64,000 bases of DNA from contig NZ_JAVDXI010000003.1 of the NCBI RefSeq assembly GCF_031457805.1, forward strand, positions 248,001 to 312,000. The letters run 5' to 3'. This document shows, in pieces, positions 17,081 to 25,127 of this stretch. A program made the position numbers and the translations under genes. Under the pieces are notes generated by a model, which saw only the letters and a program-made list of their open reading frames with translations, made no database searches and was not told the DNA's origin. How positions within the stretch are numbered: the first letter of the stretch is position 1; the number at the start of each line of letters is the position of its first letter. Source of the stretch: Caulobacter sp031457805 (GTDB lineage Bacteria; Pseudomonadota; Alphaproteobacteria; Caulobacterales; Caulobacteraceae).

Positions 17081-17862
17081 TGCTGAAGACCCGGATCATT
17101 CCCTGCCTCGACGTGAAGGACGGGCGGGTGGTCAAGGGGGTCAACTTCGTCTCCCTGCGCGACGCCGGCGATCCGGTGGAGCAGGCCCGCGCCTATGACG
17201 CCGCCGGCGCCGACGAGCTGATGTTCCTGGACATCACCGCCTCCAGCGAGGGCCGGGGCCTGATCCTGGACGTCATCTCGCGCACCGCGGAGGTTTGCTT
17301 CATGCCCGTCTCCGTGGGCGGCGGCGTGCGGCAGGTGTCGGACATGCGCCGCCTCCTGCTGGCTGGCGCTGACAAGGTGTCGGTCAACACCGCCGCCGTC
17401 GAAAACCCCGACCTGATCGCCGGCGGCGCCGACGCCTTCGGGGCCCAGTGCGTGGTCGTGGCTATCGACGCCAAGGCGCGCGAGGACGGCTCGGGCTGGA
17501 ACGTCTGGACCTATGGCGGTCGCAAGGACACCGGCATCGACGTGGTCGAATGGGCCGCCAAGGTCGTCGAGCGCGGCGCGGGCGAGATCCTGCTGACCTC
17601 GATGGACCGCGACGGCGCCAAGATCGGCTACGATATCCCGCTGCTGAAGGCCGTGACGGCCGAGGTCACCGTGCCGGTGATCGCCTCGGGCGGAGCCGGC
17701 AAGACCGAGCACCTCGTGGAAGCCGCCCGCGACGGCCACGCCGCCGCCGTGCTGGCCGCCTCGATCTTCCACTTCGGTGAGATCTCGATCGGCGAGGCCA
17801 AGCAGGCCATGGCTGACGCCGGCATCCCGGTGCGCCTGGACGCTCTGAAGGGGGCCGCATGA
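17080..17862 (+). CDS. hisF: Imidazole glycerol phosphate synthase, cyclase subunit
   Basis: (beta/alpha)8 cyclase that forms imidazole glycerol phosphate and AICAR, 260 residues. Asp11 is in 'IIPCLDVKDGRVVKGVNF' and the second catalytic Asp in 'SMDRDGAKIGYDI'. Phosphate loops are 'VGGGVRQ' and 'ASGGAGKTEH'. It is bounded by a TGATG overlap with hisA and an ATGA overlap with hisE. Confidence 0.97.
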   Translation: MLKTRIIPCLDVKDGRVVKGVNFVSLRDAGDPVEQARAYDAAGADELMFLDITASSEGRGLILDVISRTAEVCFMPVSVGGGVRQVSDMRRLLLAGADKVSVNTAAVENPDLIAGGADAFGAQCVVVAIDAKAREDGSGWNVWTYGGRKDTGIDVVEWAAKVVERGAGEILLTSMDRDGAKIGYDIPLLKAVTAEVTVPVIASGGAGKTEHLVEAARDGHAAAVLAASIFHFGEISIGEAKQAMADAGIPVRLDALKGAA

Positions 17863-18185
17863 GCCAGCGCCTGACCGACGTCCTGCAACGCCTCTCCGCG
17901 ACCATCGAGGCCCGCAAGGGCGGCGATCCGTCGGTGTCCTACACGGCGAAGCTCCTGAACGACCCGGCCCTCGCCGCCAAGAAGCTCGGCGAAGAAGCCG
18001 TCGAGACGGTGATCGCCGCCGTGGCGCAAGGCCCGGACGCTCTGGCCGCCGAAAGCGCCGACCTGCTCTACCACTGGCTGGCTCTGATGGCCGCTTCCGG
18101 CGTCTCCCTGGACGCCGTGGCCGAGAAGCTGGAGGCCCGCGAAGGCACCTCCGGCATCACCGAGAAGGCGTCGCGAAAGGGCTAA
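17859..18185 (+). CDS. hisE: Phosphoribosyl-ATP pyrophosphatase
   Basis: 108 residues, all-alpha NTP pyrophosphohydrolase of the MazG fold, catalysing histidine step 2. The family motif is 'KKLGEEAVETVIAAVAQG' followed by 'ESADLLYHWLALM', whose Glu and Asp residues bind the metal. It is a separate gene, not fused to HisI. It ends the his run and its stop overlaps the stop of the convergent smr gene. Confidence 0.94.
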   Translation: MSQRLTDVLQRLSATIEARKGGDPSVSYTAKLLNDPALAAKKLGEEAVETVIAAVAQGPDALAAESADLLYHWLALMAASGVSLDAVAEKLEAREGTSGITEKASRKG

Positions 18186-18751
18186 ACCCGCCGTTTCAGC
18201 GCCACGTACAGCGCGCCCTCGCCGCCGTGGCGGCGGTCGGCGGTGGAGACGCCGGCGACCATCTCGCGCAGGGACGGGTCGGTCAGCCATTCCGGCGTCC
18301 GGGTGCGCAGGACCCCCTGCCCCACCTTGCCCTTGCCGGTGATGACCAGAACCGCCCGATGGCCCTGGCTGAACGAGCGACGGATGAAGGCCTCAAGCGT
18401 GGCGCGGGCCTGGTCCTGATCCAGGCCGTGCATGTCCAGCCGCGCGCCGATCGGGTCGCGCTCCTTGACGATCCGCAGCTTGCGATTGGGCTCGATGTGG
18501 CCCGCCGGGCCCTTCATCGGCTTGGGCGCGGCCGGCTTCAGGTCCTCGGGATGCAGCCGCAGCGGCGCGATCGAGGCCAGGCGCGTGGGCGGCTCGGCCG
18601 GCAGGGCGGTGTCGGCCTTCAGCGAAGGCCGGATCCGCGCCTTGCTGCGCATCTTCTCGGGCTTGACCGGCGCGCGCGGGGTCACGGTCGAGGCGACCAG
18701 CCGCCAAAGGCGCTTGTCGTCTTCCGGTCCGGGCGGTGGCTTCTTGCTCAC
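18182..18751 (-). CDS. Smr-domain protein (predicted nicking endonuclease)
   Basis: 189 residues. A basic, proline-rich N-terminal half is followed by a C-terminal Smr domain with 'LDMHGLDQDQARATLEAFI', 'VLVITGKGKVGQGVLR' and 'EMVAGVSTADRRHGGEGALY'. The H-G-x-G-x2 motif variant fits the stand-alone Smr proteins. In related proteins this domain nicks DNA; its biological role here is unknown. It follows mltA by a single base and probably shares its transcript. Confidence 0.85.
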   Translation of the reverse strand: MSKKPPPGPEDDKRLWRLVASTVTPRAPVKPEKMRSKARIRPSLKADTALPAEPPTRLASIAPLRLHPEDLKPAAPKPMKGPAGHIEPNRKLRIVKERDPIGARLDMHGLDQDQARATLEAFIRRSFSQGHRAVLVITGKGKVGQGVLRTRTPEWLTDPSLREMVAGVSTADRRHGGEGALYVALKRRV

Positions 18752-18752
18752 G

Positions 18753-19934
18753 CTAAGGGTTCGGCGCGAGCCGATAGAGGCGCAGGGTATGGCGCACGCG
18801 ACCGGCCTCGACGCCGGCGGCGGCGCCTGAGCCCATATAGAGATCGGCCCGCACCTGGCCCTTGATCGCGCCGCCGGTGTCCAGCGCCGTCACCGCCCGT
18901 CGATAGACCGGGAAGGCGCCAGCCAGTTTCGGCGCCGCGGCGTCCAGCCAATAGAAGCCGCCATAGGCGTGATGGCCAGGATCGACGGCGATCGCGCGGC
19001 CCGGCAGCAGGGCCACGCCGGCGGCCCCGGCAGGCTCCTTGCCGTCGTCGGGGACAGTGCGGAAGAACACATAGCGCGGGTTCAGCCGCATGATCGCATC
19101 GGCTTCGGGACCCCGATGCTCGGCCAACCAGGCCCGGATGGACTCGGCTGAGGTATTGTTGTCGGCGAGCAGACCCTTGTCGCGCATGGCGATCGCGATG
19201 CCGACGAACGGCTTGCCGTTCGTGCCGGCGAACACAGCGCGGACCCGGCGACCGTCCGGCAGCACCAGAATGCCCGAACCTTGGATCTGCAGGAAGAACA
19301 GCTCCTCCGGCCGCATCCAGGCCAAGGGCTTGTCGGTGGGTGCGGCCTCGATCTCAGCCCGGTCAGGATAGGGAACGAAGGTCGAGCCCTCGACATGGCC
19401 GGTGATCTTCTTGCCGATCAGAGCCGGCTCGAAGGGTCCGAGATCCAGCACCACCAGGTCGGCGGGCAGGCCGCGCAGGGGCGCGCTGAATTCGGCGTTG
19501 CGCGACATCCGCGCCTCGTACTGGGGCGCGAAATAGGCCGTCAGCAGGCCGTCCTCGCCCGCCCCGTCGCCGCCGACGGGTTCGATCCGGAAATTGGCCT
19601 CGATGAACGCCCGGGCGCCAGAGCGGTCAAGGTCCTTTGCGGCCCTGGACAACCCGCATGCGCGTGCCACGGCCGGATCCTTCGACACGCCACAGCCGAC
19701 GCGGAAGGCGTCCAGCGCCGCAAGATGGTCCTCCTGCGCCCAGCCGGCGAGTTTCTCGAACGACAACCCGGACGGCGCAGGGTCTTGCGGGACGGGCGGC
19801 GCAGTGGGCGGAGGCGTCAGAGTCGGGGCGGGCGAGGCGGCCGCCGGGGGCGTTGCGGGCGTGCTGGCGCACGCGCTGAGCAGCAACGCCGCCAGGGCCA
19901 GCGGCGCCAAAGGAGAAAGGGACAAACGGATCAT
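18753..19934 (-). CDS. mltA: Membrane-bound lytic murein transglycosylase A
   Basis: 393 residues. A lipoprotein signal with lipobox 'LLLSACAS' (Cys22) and a Pro/Thr-rich linker precede the MltA barrel. The barrel contains 'GLLTAYFAPQYEARMSR' and the C-terminal 3D domain ('AIAVDPGHHAYGGFYWLD', 'ALDTGGAIKGQVRADLYMGSG' begins with the catalytic Asp region). It cleaves peptidoglycan with formation of 1,6-anhydro-muropeptides and acts at the outer membrane. Its ATG overlaps the timA stop (TGATG). Confidence 0.93.
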   Translation of the reverse strand: MIRLSLSPLAPLALAALLLSACASTPATPPAAASPAPTLTPPPTAPPVPQDPAPSGLSFEKLAGWAQEDHLAALDAFRVGCGVSKDPAVARACGLSRAAKDLDRSGARAFIEANFRIEPVGGDGAGEDGLLTAYFAPQYEARMSRNAEFSAPLRGLPADLVVLDLGPFEPALIGKKITGHVEGSTFVPYPDRAEIEAAPTDKPLAWMRPEELFFLQIQGSGILVLPDGRRVRAVFAGTNGKPFVGIAIAMRDKGLLADNNTSAESIRAWLAEHRGPEADAIMRLNPRYVFFRTVPDDGKEPAGAAGVALLPGRAIAVDPGHHAYGGFYWLDAAAPKLAGAFPVYRRAVTALDTGGAIKGQVRADLYMGSGAAAGVEAGRVRHTLRLYRLAPNP

Positions 19935-20521
19935 CAGGCCTCAGCGGCGGCCACGAACGAGAGGTTCCAGTTCGGGTCGGTGCTCTTGACCTCGCGCTCG
20001 AACGTCCAGAGTTCGGCGGTGCGGCGGTCATCGACACCCTCGCCGCGCTCGTCCTTGGTGCGGGTGCGAACTTCCGCCAGGATGCGCACCACCGCCTTGG
20101 CGGTGTCGCCCACCACATCGACGCGCTCGAGGTCAACGCGCGGCGGCGTCAGGAACTCGACCTTCTCAGTGCGGCCAGCCGCTTCGCGGGCGGCCATGGC
20201 GCGCTCGAAGTTATCCATCACGTCCGGCGCCAGCAGCGGCTTGAGCGTCTCGCGATCGCCTTCGGCGTAGGCCTTGACGATCTGCTCATAGGCGGCGCGG
20301 GCCCCCGTCAGGAAGCGGCTCGGATCAAAGTCGGGTTGGCGCGCCTTGAGGGTGGCCACGCCCTCGGCTTGCAGGATCGGGTCTACCGGCGCTGATGCGG
20401 CGCCCGACGTCGCGGTCACAGCGACGTCTTCGGGTTGCCGGCCGACGCGACGCCCCAGGGTCGCGTACAGCTGGTAGAGGACAATGGCGGCCACGGCGGC
20501 AAGGAACAGGATCTGGAACAC
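19934..20521 (-). CDS. timA: Tim44/TimA-family membrane adaptor
   Basis: 195 residues if translation begins at the GTG at 20521, giving 'VFQILFLAAVAAIVLYQLYA', an immediate N-terminal membrane helix as in bacterial Tim44-like proteins. A longer frame to 20638 reads through the presumed promoter. The C-terminal Tim44 domain spans 'LTGARAAYEQIVKAYAEGD' to 'DPNWNLSFVAAAEA'. The name comes from the Caulobacter member; it is thought to be an inner-membrane adaptor. It is divergent from secB, and the mixed protein-export context is suggestive but not proof of a link. Confidence 0.8.
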   Translation of the reverse strand: MFQILFLAAVAAIVLYQLYATLGRRVGRQPEDVAVTATSGAASAPVDPILQAEGVATLKARQPDFDPSRFLTGARAAYEQIVKAYAEGDRETLKPLLAPDVMDNFERAMAAREAAGRTEKVEFLTPPRVDLERVDVVGDTAKAVVRILAEVRTRTKDERGEGVDDRRTAELWTFEREVKSTDPNWNLSFVAAAEA

Positions 20522-20681
20522 GTCGGGGTCCGGCAGCGGGCTTTGGGCCCTGGAGATAGTATCTATATAGGTGAGACAGGTTCGCCCGTCAGGCGCCTGA
20601 CGTTGCGCCAGACCAACCCTCATGGTAGCAGCGCCCACCTTTCTTTTGGCGTTCTAGCCGCCGATTACGGATTTTATCCTA

Positions 20682-21173
20682 ATGACCGACACCACCGCCC
20701 CCGAGGCGACCCCGGACGGCGCCGAGGCCGGCCAAGCGGGCATCCGCATCCTGGCTCAGTTCGTTCGCGACTTCTCGTTCGAGAACCCGCTGGCCCCCGA
20801 CGCCTTGCGCGCCGGCGGCGCCCAACCCGCGATCGACATGGGTGTCGAAATGAACGCCCGCGGCCGCGCTGATGGCCTGTTCGAAGTGGACCTGAAGCTT
20901 TCGGCGCGCGCCGAACGCGAAGGCCAGGCCGTGTTCCACGTCGAAGTGGTCTATGGCGGCCTGTTCCACATCGCCGGCATCCCAGAGCAAGACCTGGAGC
21001 CGGTGCTGCTGATCGAGTGCCCGCGCTTCCTGTTCCCCTACGCCCGTCGTCTGATCTCGGACGTGACCGCGGAGGGTGGTTTCCCGCCCTTCCTCATCGA
21101 TCCGATCGACTTCGCCGGCGTCTACGCGGCGCGCAAGGCCCAGGCCGAAGGTCAAGTGGTTGGCAACGCGTAA
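20682..21173 (+). CDS. secB: Protein-export chaperone SecB
   Basis: 163-residue tetrameric chaperone that keeps preproteins unfolded and hands them to SecA. The signature starts with 'IRILAQFVRDFSFENPLAP', followed by 'LFEVDLKLSARAEREGQAVF' and 'FLFPYARRLISDVTAEGGFP'. It is monocistronic, with a strong terminator at 21200-21230. The divergent 160-bp gap to timA holds an AT-richer stretch (gatagtatctatataggtg) that could carry promoters. Confidence 0.96.
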   Translation: MTDTTAPEATPDGAEAGQAGIRILAQFVRDFSFENPLAPDALRAGGAQPAIDMGVEMNARGRADGLFEVDLKLSARAEREGQAVFHVEVVYGGLFHIAGIPEQDLEPVLLIECPRFLFPYARRLISDVTAEGGFPPFLIDPIDFAGVYAARKAQAEGQVVGNA

Positions 21174-21199
21174 GACACGCGCCGTTTCCAGAACGAAAG

Positions 21200-21235
21200 A
21201 GGCCCAGTCGTCACCGACTGGGCCTTTTGTTTTTC
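21200..21235. terminator. Rho-independent terminator between secB and the CenR-like gene
   Basis: Perfect 11-bp stem aggcccagtcg / cgactgggcct with a tcac loop, followed by tttgttttt. It ends the plus-strand secB transcript. An A-rich stretch on the other side (gaacgaaag) may let it also serve the convergent response regulator gene, whose stop lies at 21238. Confidence 0.9.
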
Positions 21236-21237
21236 GG

Positions 21238-21924
21238 CTACGGCTGCAACCGGTAGCCACCCATTTCGGTGATCAGGATGCGCGCCACAGTGGGATCGGG
21301 TTCGATCTTCTGACGGAGGCGGTAGACGTGCGTCTCCAGCGTGTGGGTCGTGACCCCGGCGTTATAGCCCCACACCTCGGTCAGCAGCTCCTCGCGTGAC
21401 ACGGGCTTGGAGCCCGCGCGATAGAGGTATTTGAGGATATTGGTTTCCTTCTCGGTCAACCGCACCTTTTTCTGCTTCTCGTCGACCAGAAGCTTGGCGG
21501 ACGGGCGGAACTCGTAGGGACCGATACGGAACAGCGCGTCTTCCGAAGCCTCATAGCTGCGCAACTGGGCGCGGATGCGGGCCAGCAGCACGCCGAAGCG
21601 GAAGGGCTTGGTCACATAGTCGTTGGCGCCGGACTCCAGGCCCAGGATCGTGTCGCTGTCGCTGGCGGCCGCCGTCAGCATGATCACCGGCGCGGTCACG
21701 CCGTTCTTGCGCATCAGGCGGCAGGCCTCGCGGCCGTCCATATCGGGCAGATCGACGTCCAGCAGGATCAGGTCTGGCTTGAGCTCGCGCGACAGCTTCA
21801 CGCCCTCGCCCGCGCTGGAGGCCTCATTGACCGCAAACTCTTCGTGCAGGGCCAGCTGTTCCGCCAGCGCTCCGCGCAGGTCGTCGTCGTCGTCGATCAG
21901 GAGAAGCGTCTTGCGTTGCGCCAT
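21238..21924 (-). CDS. cenR: OmpR/PhoB-type response regulator, probably CenR
   Basis: 228 residues from the ATG at 21924 (an alternative ATG four codons earlier). The receiver domain has the acid pocket 'LLLIDDDDDLRG', the phospho-acceptor Asp56 in 'LILLDVDLPDMDG' and Lys in 'DYVTKPFRFG'. A winged-helix DNA-binding domain follows ('RLTEKETNILKYLYRAG' to 'ITEMGGYRLQP'). Position relative to parB/parA and the origin fits the Caulobacter essential envelope regulator CenR; this assignment rests on remembered gene order. No kinase gene is adjacent, as expected for CenR. Confidence 0.8.
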   Translation of the reverse strand: MAQRKTLLLIDDDDDLRGALAEQLALHEEFAVNEASSAGEGVKLSRELKPDLILLDVDLPDMDGREACRLMRKNGVTAPVIMLTAAASDSDTILGLESGANDYVTKPFRFGVLLARIRAQLRSYEASEDALFRIGPYEFRPSAKLLVDEKQKKVRLTEKETNILKYLYRAGSKPVSREELLTEVWGYNAGVTTHTLETHVYRLRQKIEPDPTVARILITEMGGYRLQP

Positions 21925-21997
21925 GCGCCGGAACATGCACCGCTGCGCCCCCCGGGGACAACCCCGCGCGCGGCCTTAAGTCGAGGAGTCGCCGCTT

Positions 21998-22507
21998 ATG
22001 CTGTTTCGAGCCCACGCCGACGGTCGTTTCGAGCTGGATGGGCGCATGGTGCGCTGTGCGGTCGGCAAGGCCGGCGCGATCGCCGCCGATGAAAAGCGCG
22101 AGGGCGACAACCAGAGCCCAATCGGCGTCTGGGCCATGCGCGAGGTCTGGTATCGACCCGATGTCTATCCTGAAGGCCCGAAGACAGCCCTGCCCATCCG
22201 CGCCACGCGGCCGGACGACGGCTGGTGCGACGCCCCTGGCGACCCGAATTATAACCGCCCAGTCAGCCTGCCCTATCCGGCCAGCGCCGAGCGGATGTGG
22301 CGCGACGATCATGTCTACGATCTGGTCGTGATCCTCGGATACAACGACGATCCGCCGGTTGCAGGGATGGGTTCGGCGATCTTCATGCACCTGGCCCGCG
22401 ACGGTTATCCAGGCACGGAGGGCTGCGTAGCGCTGGCCCGCGCCGATCTGGAGGGGATTCTGGCGGCGGCGCGGCCAGGTGATGCGGTCGAGATTATGGC
22501 GGACTAG
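21998..22507 (+). CDS. YkuD (L,D-transpeptidase catalytic domain) protein
   Basis: 169 residues. The YkuD catalytic motif is 'IFMHLARDGYPGTEGCVAL' with the His and the nucleophilic Cys, and upstream is 'KREGDNQSPIGVW'. L,D-transpeptidases form 3-3 peptidoglycan cross-links or anchor proteins. This one lacks a recognisable signal peptide ('MLFRAHADGRFELDGRMV'), so it may act inside the cell or be a cytosolic relative. Its stop overlaps yggS (convergent) by 4 bp. Confidence 0.8.
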   Translation: MLFRAHADGRFELDGRMVRCAVGKAGAIAADEKREGDNQSPIGVWAMREVWYRPDVYPEGPKTALPIRATRPDDGWCDAPGDPNYNRPVSLPYPASAERMWRDDHVYDLVVILGYNDDPPVAGMGSAIFMHLARDGYPGTEGCVALARADLEGILAAARPGDAVEIMAD

Positions 22508-23157
22508 CCGTAGTTTCGGCTTCCGAAGAGCGCCGAGCCTACGCGCACCGAGGTGGCCCCTTGCGCGATGGCGATCTCGAAATCGTCGCTCATGCCCATG
22601 GAGAGCTTGTCGAGGCCATTCCTCGCGGCGATTGCGGCGAGGTTGGCGAAATACGGTGCGGGATCCTGGTCGAAGGGCGGGATGCACATCAGGCCCTCAA
22701 TCGTCAGGCCGTAGGTCGCTCGACACGCGGCGATGAAATCATCCGCCTCGCTTGGCGCGACGCCGGCTTTCTGCGGCTCCTCGCCGATATTGACCTGGAC
22801 GTAGAGGCGCGGCGCCTTGCCTGCGCGCTGGATCTCATCAGCCATGACACGGGCCAGCTTTTCCCGATCGAGCGTTTCGATGACATCGAAGAACCCGACC
22901 GCCTCGCGGGCCTTGTTGGTTTGCAGCGGACCGATCAGCCGCAGCTCCAGAGCCTCCCGACGGTCACCCCATCGCTCGATCGCCTCCTGAACGCGGTTCT
23001 CGCCGAACACTTTCTGTCCCGCGTCGAGCACGGGCGCGATATGGTTCCAGGGCTGGGTCTTGGACACCGCCACCAGGGTCACGCTTCCCGCCGGACGACC
23101 GGCGCGCATCTCGGCGGCGGCGATGCGGGCGCGAATCTCGACGAGCGCTTTCGACAT
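22504..23157 (-). CDS. yggS: YggS/PLPBP-family pyridoxal-phosphate homeostasis protein
   Basis: 217 residues from the ATG at 23157. The PLP-binding Lys is in 'VTLVAVSKTQPWNHI'; other signatures are 'VFGENRVQEAIERW', 'LRLIGPLQTNK' and the C-terminal 'LSMGMSDDFEIAIAQGATSVRVG'. Members bind PLP without a known catalytic reaction and influence vitamin B6 and amino-acid balance. Its ATG overlaps the ATG of the divergent thiE-like gene by two bases, so both promoters would lie inside the opposite coding sequence or the transcripts are leaderless. Confidence 0.9.
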   Translation of the reverse strand: MSKALVEIRARIAAAEMRAGRPAGSVTLVAVSKTQPWNHIAPVLDAGQKVFGENRVQEAIERWGDRREALELRLIGPLQTNKAREAVGFFDVIETLDREKLARVMADEIQRAGKAPRLYVQVNIGEEPQKAGVAPSEADDFIAACRATYGLTIEGLMCIPPFDQDPAPYFANLAAIAARNGLDKLSMGMSDDFEIAIAQGATSVRVGSALFGSRNYG

Positions 23158-23791
23158 GAGGGGACGAGCCTTGAACGGTGTGAGCGAACTGGAAGCTCTC
23201 TCTAGTGCGGCCCGCGCCCTTTCGCCAAGAATCGTGCGAGGCGCCGCGCTGCCGCGGCTGCTGTTCTTCACCGATCCGGCGCGCGTTCCGGACCCCGAAG
23301 CCGTTGCGCAACGTCTTCCAGAAGGCTCGGGGATCGTGTTTCGGGCTTTTGGCGCAAGCGACGCCGTCGAACAGGGGCGCCGCCTGCGCGACATCGCCAC
23401 CCAGCATCGGCTGACCTTGTTGGTTGGGGCGTCCGCTAGTCTGGCCGAGGGCGTGGGCGCTGACGGAGTCCATCTGCCCGAGCGAATGGTCGCGAGCCTT
23501 CCGCGACTACGGGCCGAGCACCCCCGCTATTTGATCACGGCGGCAGCCCACGATCTGGCGGCGGTGCGGAACGCTGGGCGCTGCGGAGCGGATGCGACTG
23601 TGGTTTCGCCGGTCTTCGCCAGCAACAGTCCCTCGGCAGGCGAACCTCTAGGAGTTGATGGACTGGCGATGCTGATGAGGGCCACCGCGCTGCCTGTTTA
23701 TGCGCTGGGTGGGATAAGCGCCAAAACTGTCGACCAGTTAGCGGGCGCAGGCGTCGCGGGAATCGCGGCGGTCGAAGGGTTGGCGGGCTGA
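23156..23791 (+). CDS. thiE: Thiamine phosphate synthase-like protein (ThiE/TenI)
   Basis: A TIM-barrel domain begins at 'LPRLLFFTDPARVPDPEAVA'. It continues through 'LTLLVGASASLAEGVGADGV', 'YLITAAAHDLAAVRNAGRCG', 'ATVVSPVFASNSPSAGEPLG' and 'LPVYALGGISAKTVDQLAGA'. ThiE joins HMP pyrophosphate and THZ phosphate; TenI relatives are aromatases. The usual pyrophosphate-binding 'VGxSxH' is 'VGASAS', so a TenI-like role is possible. The start is uncertain: ATG at 23156 overlaps yggS, while TTG at 23171 and GTG at 23180 are alternatives. Confidence 0.75.
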   Translation: MRGRALNGVSELEALSSAARALSPRIVRGAALPRLLFFTDPARVPDPEAVAQRLPEGSGIVFRAFGASDAVEQGRRLRDIATQHRLTLLVGASASLAEGVGADGVHLPERMVASLPRLRAEHPRYLITAAAHDLAAVRNAGRCGADATVVSPVFASNSPSAGEPLGVDGLAMLMRATALPVYALGGISAKTVDQLAGAGVAGIAAVEGLAG

Positions 23792-23798
23792 GACCGAT

Positions 23799-24209
23799 CT
23801 AGAACTTGAAGGCCGTTTCCAGGCGCACGCGCGGCGCCGGATCGGCTTGCTGGGCCTTGCGCGCAGCGAGCGCCGGATTGGTCTCGCCCAGACTGACGGC
23901 GCCACCAACGCGAATGGACGGCGTGACCTTGAAGTAGGCGCCCGCCTTGACGTCCTGCAGTTCCATTTCACGGCTGGAGGGCTGGTCGAGGTCGAGCTTC
24001 AGGCCCCAACGACCCTTCTTGGCGTCCCACCGCAGGGTGCGCTTGTCATCCCGCGGATACTGGACGCCCGAGGCGGCGCTGGTGAAGTCGTTCTTGACGG
24101 TGAAATCGGGGGCGACCGCGTGCGGCTTGGCCTGAGCGAACGCCGTCGCGGCCGATCCCGTCAGGATCAGCGCGGCAGTCCCCGCCAAGAAGAAACGCTT
24201 CGCGACCAT
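23799..24209 (-). CDS. ntrZ: NtrZ-like periplasmic regulator
   Basis: 136 residues from the ATG at 24209. A signal peptide ('MVAKRFFLAGTAALILTGSA', cleaved near 'AFAQA') is followed by a small beta-rich domain with 'WDAKKGRWGLKLDLDQPSSR' and the C-terminal 'PAPRVRLETAFKF', as in outer-membrane-like beta strands. In Caulobacter a periplasmic protein named NtrZ in this neighbourhood modulates the NtrY kinase. The name here comes from position and general features, so it is an inference. Confidence 0.65.
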   Translation of the reverse strand: MVAKRFFLAGTAALILTGSAATAFAQAKPHAVAPDFTVKNDFTSAASGVQYPRDDKRTLRWDAKKGRWGLKLDLDQPSSREMELQDVKAGAYFKVTPSIRVGGAVSLGETNPALAARKAQQADPAPRVRLETAFKF

Positions 24210-24338
24210 CGCTACTCGCCGCCTATACTCAGTTGTCCCCACCCGCTCCATGTAGGATCAGGCCCCTTGCTTAGCGATTACAGGCCTCGCTGGAACGCGG
24301 TCAACCGGCGTTTGGTCGCACGGGGTCGTACAATCGAC

Positions 24339-24377
24339 GATTCAATCGACTCCTGTGGCGGTGAGGTCACGCGATTC
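24339..24377. promoter_or_regulatory. Cluster of three GANTC (CcrM) sites
   Basis: GATTC at 24339, GACTC at 24348 and GATTC at 24373 lie in the intergenic region between ntrZ and the DUF3576 gene. In Caulobacter CcrM methylates the adenine of GANTC and some cell-cycle promoters read the methylation state. The sites sit 100-140 bp upstream of the DUF3576 start. A regulatory effect is inferred. Confidence 0.5.
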
Positions 24378-24477
24378 CTGTTTTGAGGCGGCGCTGCCAT
24401 GGTATAGACCGGCTCCCGGCCGCGGGGGCGCGCCTGGACGCGCGAACAGCGTCGGCGAGACATTGGAGCGAGGTACT

Positions 24478-24990
24478 ATGGCGTTTGAGCGTGGGTCTGT
24501 GATGCGCGGCGTCGCCGCGGGCGTCCTGGCTCTGTCGGTGCTGGGCGTTTCGGCCTGCGCCAGCGACAAGGCCCCAAAGACGTTCTCCACGCAGAGCGAT
24601 GAACCGGGATTCAACCCGTTCAAGCGTCTGGGCGGCGGCGCCAAGGCCCCGGCCACCGAAGGTTCGATTGGCGTCAACGGTTATCTGTGGCGCGCGAGCC
24701 TGGATACGCTGGCGTTCATGCCGCTGGCCTCGGCGGACCCCTACGGCGGCGTCATTGTCACCGACTGGTATGTGAACCCCGAGACCCCCGCCGAGCGCTT
24801 CAAGGCCACGGTCTATATCCTGGACACGCGACTGCGCGCTGACGGTCTGAACGTGACCGTGTTCAAGCAGACTAAGGATATCAACGGAGCCTGGGTCGAC
24901 GCACCGGTCTCCGACCAGACGGCCGCTGATATTGAGAACGCGATCCTGACGCGCGCGCGCCAGCTTCGACTTTCGAACATCAAGGGCTAA
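24478..24990 (+). CDS. DUF3576 lipoprotein
   Basis: 170 residues from the ATG at 24478, preceded by a good ribosome site (gagcgaggtact). The lipobox is 'LSVLGVSACAS' (Cys27). A DUF3576 domain follows, with 'IGVNGYLWRASLDTLAFMPL', 'GGVIVTDWYVNPETP' and 'RFKATVYILDTRLRADGLNV'. It is a conserved alphaproteobacterial envelope protein of unknown function. The gene lies upstream of leuS-lptE-holA in the same direction, an association I recall as common. Confidence 0.85.
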   Translation: MAFERGSVMRGVAAGVLALSVLGVSACASDKAPKTFSTQSDEPGFNPFKRLGGGAKAPATEGSIGVNGYLWRASLDTLAFMPLASADPYGGVIVTDWYVNPETPAERFKATVYILDTRLRADGLNVTVFKQTKDINGAWVDAPVSDQTAADIENAILTRARQLRLSNIKG

Positions 24991-25127
24991 GGCCCGTTCG
25001 GGTCCTGGCCTTCAGGCTGGGACCCGCTTCATCTCCGATTTTCCGCGCGCCTGGACCGCGAAACCGCTTATGACATCGCGGACGCTCCTTCCGGGCGCGC
25101 TTTCCGCCGATCAAGACCTGGTTTCCG

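Noticed and set aside
25000..25030. gggtcctggcc...ggctgggaccc hairpin upstream of leuS as a terminator
   Set aside because: The stem has mismatches and no T tract follows; it might be a leader hairpin but nothing shows that.
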